From positions 26,942 to 90,941 of the forward strand of contig NZ_JAPDKN010000034.1 of the NCBI RefSeq assembly GCF_026163565.1: DNA of 64,000 nt, in the 5' to 3' direction. Of this stretch, positions 16,144 through 24,511 are shown piece by piece. Below the pieces are notes generated by a model, which worked only from the letters and a program-made list of their open reading frames with translations, was not told where the DNA came from and searched no databases. Source of the stretch: Chryseobacterium sp. YIM B08800 (GTDB lineage Bacteria > Bacteroidota > Bacteroidia > Flavobacteriales > Weeksellaceae). The first letter of the stretch is position 1; each line of letters begins with the position of its first letter. Both the position numbers and the translations under genes were made by a program.

Positions 16144-17421
16144 ATGAAAACAAAACTATTTTTGGCGTCACTTTTTGCTTTATCAGTTCAGCAAACTGTA
16201 TTGGCTCAGACAGATGCAAACGGATATACTACGGTAAACCTTACAATGGGATCTGCTTATCAAAACAGAGTATTCTTTGATTTTAGCGCAAATAATATCA
16301 TTTCGCAAACAGCTAATACTTGGGATGTGGCTTTTTACAGAAATTCAACTTATGGCTATGGAACGAGAATTAACGATGCTCTTAATGTAAAAGTTTATGA
16401 AGCATCTAATAATATGGCAAACTGGGACAATATCAGTATTGCAAATCTTTCTTCATGGGGAGCGCCATTATACAATCCTGATCAAACAGCAGCATTAGAA
16501 GACGGTGCTTTCGAGCAAGGCTCTGCTCCTACAGGATGGGGACAGTATAACGGAGTCAATCATCACGTAGAAGGAAAAGTAATTTTTGTGCTTCAGTATC
16601 CTGATAACTCTTACATCAAATTTGCTATTGAAGATTATTACGGAGGTTATACTTTCAAATACTCTAAATGGAATGCTACAACCTCAACATGGGGTGCTAC
16701 AGAAACCAGAACTATCGCTAATGGTTCGGATGATGCTTATTTTAATTATTTCTCATTCACTACAGGGGAAAAGGTTCCAAACCTAGAGCCTGCAAAAGCA
16801 AATTGGGATCTAATGTTTACAAGATACTGGACGTTTTTTGGAAACATAATGATGTACAGAATGGCAGGAATCATCCAAAGCCCAACGGTTACCATTGCAA
16901 GAGTACAACCAGAAACTCAGGATACGCCAACAGCAACGCTTCCTTCATCTACAACATTCTCGAGTAATATTACAAGCATCGGTCATTCTTGGAAACCTAC
17001 ATCAGGTGCTCCTATTTCAGATGTAGTTTATTATGTAAAGCAAGGATCAGATTATTACAGAATGTATTTTCTTACCAATGGTGGAGAAGCAAACGGAAAT
17101 ATGTATTTCAAATACAAAAACATTACTACAACTTTAGGGATTACAGAAGTAAGCAAAAAAGCATCTTTCGGGATTTATCCAAACCCTACAACGGCTGACA
17201 AAAAAGTAACGGTTTTATTTGATGTAAAAGAAAAAGATAACAACAAAGGGAACGTTGAAGTTTATGATCTTACCGGTAAAAGAGTTTACAATGCAGAACT
17301 AAGCAATCAGGCTGGTTTCTACAAACAAGACCTTAACTTATCTCATCTTCCATCCGGAAATTATTTAGTTAAAATTTCTTTTGGAGGTAAAACGGAAACC
17401 AAAAAACTTATTGTAAAATAA
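16144..17421 (+). CDS. HmuY-family protein with T9SS sorting domain (secreted hemophore candidate)
   Basis: A 425-residue protein: signal peptide (MKTKLFLASLFALSVQQTVLAQ), a HmuY-like domain (about 25-335) and a type A sorting domain (about 345-425, starting SFGIYPNPTTADKKVTV and ending GKTETKKLIVK). HmuY traits match the lipoprotein paralogue at 11609: FFDFSANNIISQTANTWDVAFYRN-type opening, KANWDLMFTRYW in the middle and YRMYFLTNG near the end (longer stretches shortened here). Secretion through T9SS rather than lipid anchoring would free it to collect heme away from the cell. It has its own promoter with two Fur-like sites. Confidence 0.88.
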   Translation: MKTKLFLASLFALSVQQTVLAQTDANGYTTVNLTMGSAYQNRVFFDFSANNIISQTANTWDVAFYRNSTYGYGTRINDALNVKVYEASNNMANWDNISIANLSSWGAPLYNPDQTAALEDGAFEQGSAPTGWGQYNGVNHHVEGKVIFVLQYPDNSYIKFAIEDYYGGYTFKYSKWNATTSTWGATETRTIANGSDDAYFNYFSFTTGEKVPNLEPAKANWDLMFTRYWTFFGNIMMYRMAGIIQSPTVTIARVQPETQDTPTATLPSSTTFSSNITSIGHSWKPTSGAPISDVVYYVKQGSDYYRMYFLTNGGEANGNMYFKYKNITTTLGITEVSKKASFGIYPNPTTADKKVTVLFDVKEKDNNKGNVEVYDLTGKRVYNAELSNQAGFYKQDLNLSHLPSGNYLVKISFGGKTETKKLIVK

Positions 17422-17550
17422 GAAACGTGAATAGTGAATCCACTTTGCTGTCAATCGTAAATTTCAAAACTGACAATTGACATATTCACTGCGAAGCAAA
17501 TTCACATATTAGTATTCACCTTTAAAAATATACTTTCTATTTTTTCTAAT

Positions 17551-17585
17551 AAAAAGGCAGTTTCAAGAATGATGAAACTGCCTTT
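17551..17585. terminator. Bidirectional terminator between convergent genes
   Basis: AAAAAGGCAGTTTCA pairs with TGAAACTGCCTTTT. It lies between the HmuY gene (rightward) and the monooxygenase gene (leftward) and has A and T tracts suited to both. Confidence 0.8.
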
Positions 17586-17593
17586 TGACTTTT

Positions 17594-17626
17594 TTAGCTT
17601 CTAGCTTCTAACTTCTAACTTCCAGC
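17594..17626. repeat. CTTCTAAC/CTTCCAGC word repeat
   Basis: TAGCTTCTAGCTTCTAACTT and following words are short direct repeats of the dispersed element also seen at 20330-20362, 22517-22620 and 38566-38714. Confidence 0.5.
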
Positions 17627-17630
17627 AAAA

Positions 17631-17921
17631 TTAATAAATCTTAAAACCTTTATAAACATGTGTTGTTTCTTCAAGTATTTTAGAGGCATTTTTTCTGAAA
17701 TCCATCAGATGATCTGCTCCGTTGTGTTGGTTATGATGTTCTACACTTTCCCATAATTCAATCAGGAAAAATGTACCTTTATTATCTTTATCTTCAATTA
17801 AATCATATTGCAGACATCCATCTTCTTTTCTGGTTTCTCTCACCAAAGTTTGAAATAATTCTACAGCTTCCATCAAATTATTTTCTTTAAATCTGAAAAG
17901 AGCAACGATATGTAAATTCAT
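17631..17921 (-). CDS. Antibiotic-biosynthesis-monooxygenase-fold protein (putative quinol monooxygenase)
   Basis: A 96-residue protein of the ABM dimeric alpha/beta barrel family. Typical marks are an opening strand (LHIVALFRFKEN), TRKEDGCLQYDLIEDKDN, FFLIELWESVEHHNQHNGADHL-type segment (shortened) and a final strand. Relatives include YgiN-type quinol monooxygenases and heme-degrading IsdG proteins. The IsdG N-W-H triad cannot be confirmed here, so despite the nearby heme genes I favour the YgiN-like reading. It is a single gene ending at a shared terminator. Confidence 0.8.
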   Translation of the reverse strand: MNLHIVALFRFKENNLMEAVELFQTLVRETRKEDGCLQYDLIEDKDNKGTFFLIELWESVEHHNQHNGADHLMDFRKNASKILEETTHVYKGFKIY

Positions 17922-18082
17922 GTATTATTTTTAGGCTGTAAATGTAAATTATTTTTGATTTTAATTGAATTCAAATTCTGCTAAATTTTTCACAAAAAAC
18001 ATCTCAATTATCTAAAATCATCTTTAAAAAAACATTCCAAACCGAATCCCGAAACACGCATCTCGTATCTCTTAACTCGAAA

Positions 18083-18967
18083 CTAAAAAACAGATTTATA
18101 AATCGTAATCGAGCTCATCACAATCACCAAAGTTCCGATAATGATAAACATATTTTTCACAGGAAGTTTTGCTGTAAGCATTGCAGAAAATGGCGCAGTA
18201 ATAATTCCACCGATTAGAAGACCTAAAATAATATTCCAGTGTTGAATTCCTAAGGTTAAAAAGAAAGTCACTGCAGCAGTTACCGTCAGAATAAATTTTG
18301 CAACCGTAGAACTTCCTACTGCAAATCTTGGTGTAAAAGCATTCTTAATTAAAGTTCCGGTTACCAAAGGTCCCCATCCTCCACCGGCAAAAGAATCGAT
18401 AAAACCACCGATTACTCCCAATCTGGTAAGGTTTGTTTTTTTCTTTAATGCTTTATTCTGTTTAGGTTTAAAAGCATTCGACAAAATCTGAATTCCTAGA
18501 TACAAAGTGTAAAAAGAGATTACTGTTTTTGTAATTTTCGAATAATATTCGCCAAGATAAGTCAGTGAAACAGCTCCGATAATAGCTCCGATAATTGCAG
18601 GAATAGCAAGTTTTTTAACCAGACTTTTGCTTACATTTTTCAGTTTAATATGACTGATACTTCCCGCCGCTGTTGTAAAACTTTCGGCAGAATGAATACT
18701 TGCACTCACTGCATGTGGAGGAATTCCCAAAAATAAAAGTGTGGTGGTACAAATCACGCCATACCCCATTCCCATTGATCCGGCGACAACTTCAGCAAAA
18801 ACTCCTACCAAAAGCATCCAATAAAAAATATAATTGTCTTTGGCAAGAATAATTTCAAGTTCATCCAAATATCCTAAACTGTATAGCGACAGAAATGTAA
18901 TTGCCAAAACTGCAACCGTAATAAAAAGTACATTGAGCCTGAACTGAATTTTTTGTGAAATTACCAT
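18083..18967 (-). CDS. TauE/SafE-family sulfur anion exporter
   Basis: A 294-residue inner-membrane protein with about eight hydrophobic helices and the two inverted family motifs: VAGSMGMGYGVICTTTLLFLG and IGGFIDSFAGGGWGPLVTGT-type glycine-rich loops. Family members move sulfite or sulfoacetate. It lies 26 nt downstream of cysN in the same direction, at the end of the sulfate-assimilation operon, so sulfite export or sulfate uptake is the likely job. Confidence 0.88.
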   Translation of the reverse strand: MVISQKIQFRLNVLFITVAVLAITFLSLYSLGYLDELEIILAKDNYIFYWMLLVGVFAEVVAGSMGMGYGVICTTTLLFLGIPPHAVSASIHSAESFTTAAGSISHIKLKNVSKSLVKKLAIPAIIGAIIGAVSLTYLGEYYSKITKTVISFYTLYLGIQILSNAFKPKQNKALKKKTNLTRLGVIGGFIDSFAGGGWGPLVTGTLIKNAFTPRFAVGSSTVAKFILTVTAAVTFFLTLGIQHWNIILGLLIGGIITAPFSAMLTAKLPVKNMFIIIGTLVIVMSSITIYKSVF

Positions 18968-18993
18968 ATCATCAATTGGTTTTAAATCAAAAA

Positions 18994-20235
18994 TTATAAG
19001 ATCATCACCGCTCCAACGGTAGAATTGCTGGTTTCGTCAATCAGGATTGCGTTTCCGGTAGATTTACTGTCTTCAAAACTGTCAAAAACCAAAGGCGATG
19101 CCGTTTTCAATCGTACTTTTACCACTTCATTTAGTTTTACACTTTCAGTAATTGGAGTTTGTTCTAAAGTATTCACATCAATTTTATATTCAATTTCTTT
19201 GATGATGGCTTTCAAAGTTTTGCTTTTATGCTGAATAAAATATTTGTTGCCTTCGTTCAGTTCTTTTTTGTCGAGCCAGCAAACTACAGCTTCCAGCTCA
19301 TTTTCAACTTTCGGCTGTTGATTCGTTTTCACTAAAAAATCACCACGGCTGATGTCGATATCATCTTCAATATGAATCACGGCTGGTTGATTTGTGAATA
19401 CAAAATCTACTTCTTTTCCTCCGGTTTCAATTTTTGAAATTTTGGTTTGAATATTTTGTGGAAGCACCGTAATTTCATCTCCTTTTTGGTAAATTCCCGA
19501 AATCACTTCTCCAGCATACCCTCTGTAATCATGCAGTTCATCCGTTTGCGGACGAATAACATACTGTACCTGAAATCTTGGATCTTCATTTTCTTGGTTT
19601 CCGTTAATTTCTACACTTTCTAAGAAATCTAAAAGTGTAGAACCTTGATACCAATCCGTATTTTTAGATTTTGAAACAATATTATCGCCGTTAAAAGCCG
19701 AAATAGGAAAATAATTGACGTTTTCAAGCTTCAGTTTTTTAGCAACCAGTTCGTATTGAGCTTTAATATCATTGAAAACTTCTTCGGAATACTCTACCAA
19801 ATCCATTTTATTAATCGCAACCACTACATTCTTCATTTTTAATAATGAAGCGATGATGGAATGTCTTCTGGTTTGTTCAATTACCCCTTGTCTTGCATCA
19901 ATCAAAATCACGATCAATTGAGAATTTGATGCCCCCGTGATCATATTTCTGGTATACTGAATATGTCCCGGTGCATCGGCAATAATGAATTTCCTTTTTG
20001 GAGTTGAAAAATATCGATACGCCACATCAATGGTGATTCCTTGTTCTCTTTCGGCTCTTAATCCATCTGTCAGAATGGCAAGGTCTACTCCATTTCCGTT
20101 TTTATTTTTTGATTGTTTTTCCAGTGCTTCAAGCTGGTCGATCAATATATTTTTGCTGTCGTAGAGAAGTCTTCCGATCAACGTACTTTTGCCGTCGTCT
20201 ACACTTCCTGCGGTTATAAATCTTAATATGTCCAC
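18994..20235 (-). CDS. cysN: Sulfate adenylyltransferase subunit 1 (GTPase)
   Basis: A 413-residue cytoplasmic GTPase that powers ATP sulfurylase, making APS from sulfate with CysD. G motifs are intact: GSVDDGKST (10-18), DAPGH in ADAPGHIQYTRNM, and NKMDLVEYS. EF-Tu-like domains 2 and 3 follow. It stops at the usual length for CysN without the APS-kinase domain of NodQ/CysNC, which fits the direct APS reductase route in this operon. Confidence 0.96.
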   Translation of the reverse strand: MDILRFITAGSVDDGKSTLIGRLLYDSKNILIDQLEALEKQSKNKNGNGVDLAILTDGLRAEREQGITIDVAYRYFSTPKRKFIIADAPGHIQYTRNMITGASNSQLIVILIDARQGVIEQTRRHSIIASLLKMKNVVVAINKMDLVEYSEEVFNDIKAQYELVAKKLKLENVNYFPISAFNGDNIVSKSKNTDWYQGSTLLDFLESVEINGNQENEDPRFQVQYVIRPQTDELHDYRGYAGEVISGIYQKGDEITVLPQNIQTKISKIETGGKEVDFVFTNQPAVIHIEDDIDISRGDFLVKTNQQPKVENELEAVVCWLDKKELNEGNKYFIQHKSKTLKAIIKEIEYKIDVNTLEQTPITESVKLNEVVKVRLKTASPLVFDSFEDSKSTGNAILIDETSNSTVGAVMIL

Positions 20236-20329
20236 GTTTATTTTATTAGTAATGAGTAATTGGTAATGAATAATAAGAGTAAGGCTAAGATTGAGGTGGA
20301 GGCTAATGTTGAACGCTTAACTAAAAAAA

Positions 20330-20362
20330 CTTCCAGCTTCCCTCATCCAGCTTCCAGCCTAA
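20330..20362. repeat. CTTCCAGC word repeat at the cysD end
   Basis: CTTCCAGCTTCCCTCATCCA followed by GCTTCCAGCC; it belongs to the dispersed element seen at 17594, 22517 and 38566. It lies in the 123-base gap between cysD and cysN, otherwise featureless. Confidence 0.5.
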
Positions 20363-21267
20363 AAATATCCTCCTTTTTTTCTGTCTTCCATTGCGGCTTC
20401 CGTTACTTTATCGTCAATTCGGGTCTCACCACGTTCGGAAATTCGGGAAGCGGTAATTTCGTTTACAACCTGGTCTAAAGTTTCGGCTGTACTTTCCACT
20501 GCAGCAGTGCAGGTCATATCTCCAACGGTTCTGTAACGTACTTTTTTATTTTGAATCTGATCATTTTCATCGATTTGAATAAAATCTGAAACTGCAATTA
20601 ATTGTCCGTCATATTCAATCACATCACGATCGTGCGCAAAATAAATCGATGGAAGCTGAATATTTTCTTTTTTGATATAATTCCAGACATCAAGTTCTGT
20701 CCAGTTTGAAATCGGGAAAACTCTTACATTTTCTCCTTTGTTGATTCTTCCGTTGTAGATATTCCACAATTCTGGGCGCTGTAATTTAGGATCCCATTGT
20801 CCGAATTCGTCACGAACAGAGAAAAACCTCTCCTTTGCTCTGGCTTTTTCCTCATCTCTTCTTGCTCCGCCAATACAGGCATCAAATTGAAATTCTTCAA
20901 TCGTATCTAATAAAGTATGAGTTTGTAACCAGTTTCTCGAGGCAAATTTTCCTTTTGGTTCGGTTAAATTTTTAGCTTTAATCGTATCTTCTACTTTTCT
21001 TACAATTAATTCTGCACCAAGACTTTCAGCAAAATAATCCCTGAACTGCAATGCTTCCGGAAAATTGTGTCCCGTATCGATATGCACAAAAGGAAAAGGA
21101 ATCTTCATCGGAGCAAACGCTTTTTTCGCCAGATGAACCAATGTAATTGAATCTTTTCCGCCACTAAAAAGCAAAGCAGGTTTTTCAAACTGAGCCGCAA
21201 TTTCACGCATGATGTAAATGCTTTCAGCTTCCAATTGTTCGAGATAATTTAGTTTGTAGTCACTCAT
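20359..21267 (-). CDS. cysD: Sulfate adenylyltransferase subunit 2
   Basis: A 302-residue ATP-pyrophosphatase-type subunit that forms APS from ATP and sulfate with CysN. The PP-loop SGGKDS is at residues 35-40; other family marks are HIDTGHNFPEALQFRD, FDACIGGARRDEEKARAKER and the ending RKKGGYF. The start MSDYKLNYLE at 21267 is the conserved CysD start; an in-frame extension upstream overlaps cysH and is not needed. It starts 25 nt after the cysH stop. Confidence 0.96.
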   Translation of the reverse strand: MSDYKLNYLEQLEAESIYIMREIAAQFEKPALLFSGGKDSITLVHLAKKAFAPMKIPFPFVHIDTGHNFPEALQFRDYFAESLGAELIVRKVEDTIKAKNLTEPKGKFASRNWLQTHTLLDTIEEFQFDACIGGARRDEEKARAKERFFSVRDEFGQWDPKLQRPELWNIYNGRINKGENVRVFPISNWTELDVWNYIKKENIQLPSIYFAHDRDVIEYDGQLIAVSDFIQIDENDQIQNKKVRYRTVGDMTCTAAVESTAETLDQVVNEITASRISERGETRIDDKVTEAAMEDRKKGGYF

Positions 21268-21292
21268 TATTATTTGAAAGATTAAATTAAAA

Positions 21293-21985
21293 TTAATGTG
21301 AATGCAGACCGCATTCTTTTTGTGAAGTTTCCCACCACCATCTTCCGGCTCTCGGATTTTCACCTTCTTCGATGGCTCTTGTGCAAGGTTGACAGCCTAC
21401 ACTGATGAAACCTTTTTTATGTAAAGACAATTCCTGAACTTTATTTTGTTCTAAATAATCCAGAACATCCTGATAATTCCAGTTAATTAAAGGATTGTAT
21501 TTGTATAATTTCCGTTCTTCATCCCACTCCAGAATCGGCATATTTTCACGGTTTTCAGATTGTTCAGAACGTAAACCGGTAATCCATACTTTGGCATTTT
21601 CCAAGGCACGATTTAGTGGTTTTACCTTTCGGATGAAACAACATTCTTTCCTGTTTTCAACAGAATGATAAAAAGCATTGACGCCTTTTTCCATCAAATA
21701 TTTTTCAACATCAGAAGATTCAGGGAAGTAAACTTCAGTTTTCTTTCGATAACGCGAATTGTTTTTTGAAAGTAAATCGTAATGCTCATAAAAAAGCCTT
21801 CCTGTATCTAAGGTGAAAACTTTTATCGGTAAATTATTTTTGAAAATAGCATCTGTAATAACCTGATCTTCCTGACCAAGCGAAGTTGAGAAAACAACCC
21901 CTTCTGAAAATTTAGAGGTGATGAACTGTAACCCATCCTCCAAAGTAAGCTGCTGCAAAGTGTCTATATCCTCTTTTGAAAACAT
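21293..21985 (-). CDS. cysH: Assimilatory adenylyl-sulfate (APS) reductase
   Basis: A 230-residue cytoplasmic reductase that makes sulfite from APS with thioredoxin. It carries the iron-sulfur cysteine pairs of APS-type enzymes, C115-C116 (KECCFIRKVKPL) and C198/C201 (VGCQPCTR), plus the catalytic KECGLH near the end (C225). The PAPS-only branch lacks the four cluster cysteines, so APS is the likely substrate, consistent with no APS kinase in the operon. It is the first structural gene after the Rrf2 regulator, and its promoter carries the CTAC-N7-GTAG site. Confidence 0.94.
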   Translation of the reverse strand: MFSKEDIDTLQQLTLEDGLQFITSKFSEGVVFSTSLGQEDQVITDAIFKNNLPIKVFTLDTGRLFYEHYDLLSKNNSRYRKKTEVYFPESSDVEKYLMEKGVNAFYHSVENRKECCFIRKVKPLNRALENAKVWITGLRSEQSENRENMPILEWDEERKLYKYNPLINWNYQDVLDYLEQNKVQELSLHKKGFISVGCQPCTRAIEEGENPRAGRWWWETSQKECGLHSH

Positions 21986-22016
21986 AATTTTCTGTTTGAT
22001 ATCAGCAAATATCGAA

Positions 22017-22050
22017 CAAAAATATTATCCTACCAAATAAGTAGACTTAT
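22017..22050 (-). promoter_or_regulatory. cysH promoter with CTAC-N7-GTAG operator candidate
   Basis: On the minus strand AAGTCTACTTATTTGGTAGG (within 22027-22050) is followed 2 bases after GGAT by the -7 element TATTTTTG (22017-22024). The half-sites CTAC and GTAG are 7 bases apart. A nearly identical block stands before the gene at 37708. Because it sits between the -33 and -7 regions, repression is likely, plausibly by the adjacent Rrf2 protein. Confidence 0.6.
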
Positions 22051-22071
22051 AAAATTAAAATTATGATTTAA

Positions 22072-22479
22072 TTAATCTATTAAATCTAAAAGCGTTTTTT
22101 TCTCTAAAATTTTAAGCGAAGCGTCTCTTACTTCAATTAAAACATCGTGCAAACTGCAGTGATCCTCATTACAATCTGCACATTTTTCGTAAAAATTAAG
22201 ACTCACACAAGGAAGCATAGCAATAGGACCATTTACGAGACGAATGATTTTTGCCAATGTTACATTTTGGGGATTTTCTTTAAAAAAATATCCGCCTCCT
22301 TTTCCTTTTTTACTATCGAGGATGTCTGCTTTTTTTAGTTCGAGCAAAATGTTTTCAAGAAATTTCAACGGAATTTTCTTGTTTTCTGCAATTTCAGAAA
22401 TAAGAATCGGGCCTTCATTTCTCTTCTCTACAAGATATGAAAGCGCCTTAAAAGCATATTGAGATTTTTTTGACAGCAT
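22072..22479 (-). CDS. Rrf2-family transcription regulator
   Basis: A 135-residue DNA-binding protein with the winged helix at residues 1-70 (MLSKKSQYAFKALSYLVEKR, ISEIAENKKIPLKFLENILL, KGKGGGYFF). A later cysteine set, C91, C100, C103 and C108, could hold an iron-sulfur cluster or sense sulfur status. It lies 86 nt upstream of cysH in the same direction, so it probably controls sulfate assimilation as CymR/CysR-like Rrf2 proteins do. The ATG at 22479 is preferred to a GTG two codons earlier, since that GTG begins inside the -7 element. Confidence 0.9.
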   Translation of the reverse strand: MLSKKSQYAFKALSYLVEKRNEGPILISEIAENKKIPLKFLENILLELKKADILDSKKGKGGGYFFKENPQNVTLAKIIRLVNGPIAMLPCVSLNFYEKCADCNEDHCSLHDVLIEVRDASLKILEKKTLLDLID

Positions 22480-22484
22480 TACCA

Positions 22485-22492
22485 CAAAAATA
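22485..22492 (-). promoter_or_regulatory. -7 element TATTTTTG, 5 nt before the Rrf2 ATG
   Basis: Complement of CAAAAATA. Its spacing to the ATG at 22479 predicts a leaderless or near-leaderless message and decides the start codon. Confidence 0.5.
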
Positions 22493-22516
22493 GGAAAAAG
22501 TTTGGATATTGAGATT

Positions 22517-22620
22517 GGAAGTTTGATGATGGAAGCCGGAGGTTAAAAAAATCGGATTAATAATAAATTGCAGATGCCTTACCCTTACTAGCTTCCAGCT
22601 TCTGACACCTAACTTCCAGC
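22517..22620. repeat. Imperfect inverted repeat of the GCTTCCAGCTTC family
   Basis: Left arm words GGAAG..GATGATGGAAGCCGGAGG and right arm words CTAGCTTCCAGCTTC..CTTCCAGCC are partly complementary. It fills the divergent gap between the Rrf2 gene and the DUF4268 gene. Confidence 0.5.
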
Positions 22621-22630
22621 CAAAAAAACT

Positions 22631-22638
22631 TATCTTTG
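22631..22638 (+). promoter_or_regulatory. -7 element TATCTTTG, 4 nt before the ATG
   Basis: Consensus TAnnTTTG ending 4 bases before the ATG at 22643, predicting a leaderless transcript for the DUF4268 gene. Confidence 0.55.
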
Positions 22639-22642
22639 TTTC

Positions 22643-23071
22643 ATGTTCAGTAAAGAAGAAGCACAGCAATTAAAAAAAGAATTTTGGACGGCTTTCGGAA
22701 AATCGTTTCCGAGAAAATGGCTTTTGTATAATACCAAAATCAAGGATTTTTCATTTAAATTTTATGCAGATAAGAAGAAAGCAGAAGTTTCTTTGGATAT
22801 CGAAATGAAAGATGAAGTTTTCAGAGATGCTTATTATAATAAGATATGGTCACTTGAAGATATTCTTAAAGATTTTGTGGGTGATTTTCATAAAGAAGAA
22901 TTTTATACTTTAGAAAGCGGAAAAGTTATCAGTAGAATTTGGGTTGAAAAAGAAGGAGTTTCTGTTTTCAATAAAAATACATGGCGGGAAGCTTTTGAGT
23001 TTTTTGTTGAAAAAATGGATGGTTTTGAAAGGTTTTATTATGAGTATGAAGATTTTATAAAAGATGTTTAA
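22643..23071 (+). CDS. DUF4268-family protein
   Basis: A 142-residue, cytoplasmic, acidic and aromatic-rich protein that I assign to DUF4268 from its opening (EEAQQLKKEFWTAFGKSFPR), the middle KAEVSLDIEMKDEVFRDAYY and the ending GFERFYYEYEDF. The fold is thought to be restriction-endonuclease-like in some relatives, but catalytic residues are not evident here. It is separated by only 2 nt from the next gene, so the two are co-transcribed. Function unknown. Confidence 0.75.
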   Translation: MFSKEEAQQLKKEFWTAFGKSFPRKWLLYNTKIKDFSFKFYADKKKAEVSLDIEMKDEVFRDAYYNKIWSLEDILKDFVGDFHKEEFYTLESGKVISRIWVEKEGVSVFNKNTWREAFEFFVEKMDGFERFYYEYEDFIKDV

Positions 23072-23073
23072 TT

Positions 23074-23388
23074 ATGAAAATAAGGTATTGCTGGAGATGC
23101 AGAATGGATGTTCCCATGTTAGATTCCGAGGAAGGTAAAATTGCATCAAAGTTATTAGCAGAAGGCTTTCAGGAAATAAAAAAACAAGCAAAAACTCCAC
23201 TTTCGGAAAATTTTAGAAAACTGTTAGATTATTATAAAGAGATAACGGGCTATGAAGAAACAAATCACAATGCCATTATGCATCATTTTATAGATATGTA
23301 TGGTCCCGATTGTGAAAATTGTGGGAAACCGTACAGAACTGAAACAGCTACATTTTGTCCTAAATGTGGAAATAAAAGAAAAATTTAA
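23074..23388 (+). CDS. Small zinc-ribbon protein of unknown function
   Basis: A 104-residue protein with a CxxC near the N-terminus (YCWRCRMDVP) and two more near the C-terminus (CENCGKPYRT and CPKCGNKRK), arranged to bind zinc. The middle is helical. The N-terminal pair and MDVPML resemble a group of small Bacteroidota proteins of no assigned role. It probably works with the DUF4268 protein, whose stop is 2 nt upstream. Confidence 0.7.
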   Translation: MKIRYCWRCRMDVPMLDSEEGKIASKLLAEGFQEIKKQAKTPLSENFRKLLDYYKEITGYEETNHNAIMHHFIDMYGPDCENCGKPYRTETATFCPKCGNKRKI

Positions 23389-23430
23389 ACAAAACTTTAG
23401 TATATTAACAACACAAAAAAAACACATCTC

Positions 23431-24354
23431 ATGAAAAAAATTATCTTATTACTAATTCTATTGGTATTTCCTTTAGCATCTGCACAAAATGTTTTTAAAT
23501 CACAAAAACAAATCTATTTAGCAGAATATTATGCCCATCAAAAAGAAGATCAGAAAGCTTTAGACCACTATTTGGAAGCATTTAAAATAAATTCAAAAAC
23601 ACCCAATAGTGATGCGTATTTAGAAGCTGCAGCAATTGCTTTTAAACTTAAAAATAATAAAACAGCTAAAGAATTACTTACCCAAAGTATTACCAAACAA
23701 TTAGCTCCATTAGATTTTTTAAGAGATTTTGAAAACCTTCAACCTTATAAAGATTCTAAAGAATTGAAGGAAGTTTTGGCTCAATATGATGATTTGGAAA
23801 ATCAATACTACAGAGAGCTTAAAAATCCTGCGGCATATATGGAAATTCAAAACCTTATAGTCACAGATCAGCTTATAAGAAAAGAAGATAAAGTTTTCGG
23901 TAAATTAGCTAAAAAAACAGATTCCACGAATATTACCAAGCTAATAGAACTTACTAAAAAATATGGTTGGGAAGACAGGGCATGGATTTTATTGTGGCAT
24001 CACCGAGGATATACAAATGAAGAAAAACTTGTTTGGGATTTTTTCAAACCTTATTTAGAGAACGAAATAAAAAAAGACAATATTAACAAAGATTTTTTTG
24101 TTGATTTCGAAGAATTTGAAAATTTAATGAATGACTTTATAAATAAAACAAATTCTGGTTCTATTTATACTTTAAACACTCTTGGAAATTTAAATTACAA
24201 TACCACATACTTTGACATCAAAAATCTTGATAAAAGAAGAAAATCAGTAGGCTTACCTCCATTATATTTTGAGTATTTTCTTTATGGAAATGAGCTTCCA
24301 AAAGATTATGAATACAATCCTGAGAATCTTCTAAAAGATCTGGAAAATTTATGA
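23431..24354 (+). CDS. Exported protein, TPR-like N-terminal part, possible DUF6624-like C-terminal part
   Basis: A 307-residue protein with signal peptide MKKIILLLILLVFPLASAQ. Residues 25-110 are helical pairs (LAEYYAHQKEDQKALDHYLE, AYLEAAAIAFKLKNNKTAKE) like tetratricopeptide repeats. The second half has KYGWEDRAWILLWHHRGYTN and RRKSVGLPPLYFEYF, which recall the DUF6624 family; this assignment is from memory and uncertain. No T9SS tail. It may belong with the two small genes before it but has a 42-nt gap. Confidence 0.65.
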   Translation: MKKIILLLILLVFPLASAQNVFKSQKQIYLAEYYAHQKEDQKALDHYLEAFKINSKTPNSDAYLEAAAIAFKLKNNKTAKELLTQSITKQLAPLDFLRDFENLQPYKDSKELKEVLAQYDDLENQYYRELKNPAAYMEIQNLIVTDQLIRKEDKVFGKLAKKTDSTNITKLIELTKKYGWEDRAWILLWHHRGYTNEEKLVWDFFKPYLENEIKKDNINKDFFVDFEEFENLMNDFINKTNSGSIYTLNTLGNLNYNTTYFDIKNLDKRRKSVGLPPLYFEYFLYGNELPKDYEYNPENLLKDLENL

Positions 24355-24511
24355 TTGTTAAAATTCTTTAAACATGAGATAATTTAAACTCCTGTTTAAT
24401 TATTTTCTGTATTTTAGTAACGTAAATATATCATTACATATTTATTCATCGGCTTTTCGGCAGAATATGTATTGATATTTTTTTAACTAAATCACCAAAT
24501 TTTTAAAATAT

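Noticed and set aside
17631..17921. IsdG-type heme oxygenase assignment
   Set aside because: The small ABM-fold protein lies near heme genes, but it is beyond a terminator and the catalytic triad of IsdG is not identifiable.
20359..21363. Longer cysD starting at 21363
   Set aside because: The extra 32 residues overlap cysH and are not part of any CysD; MSDYKLNYLE is the conserved start.
22483..22485. GTG start for the Rrf2 gene
   Set aside because: It overlaps the -7 element; the ATG two codons later gives a standard Rrf2 start.
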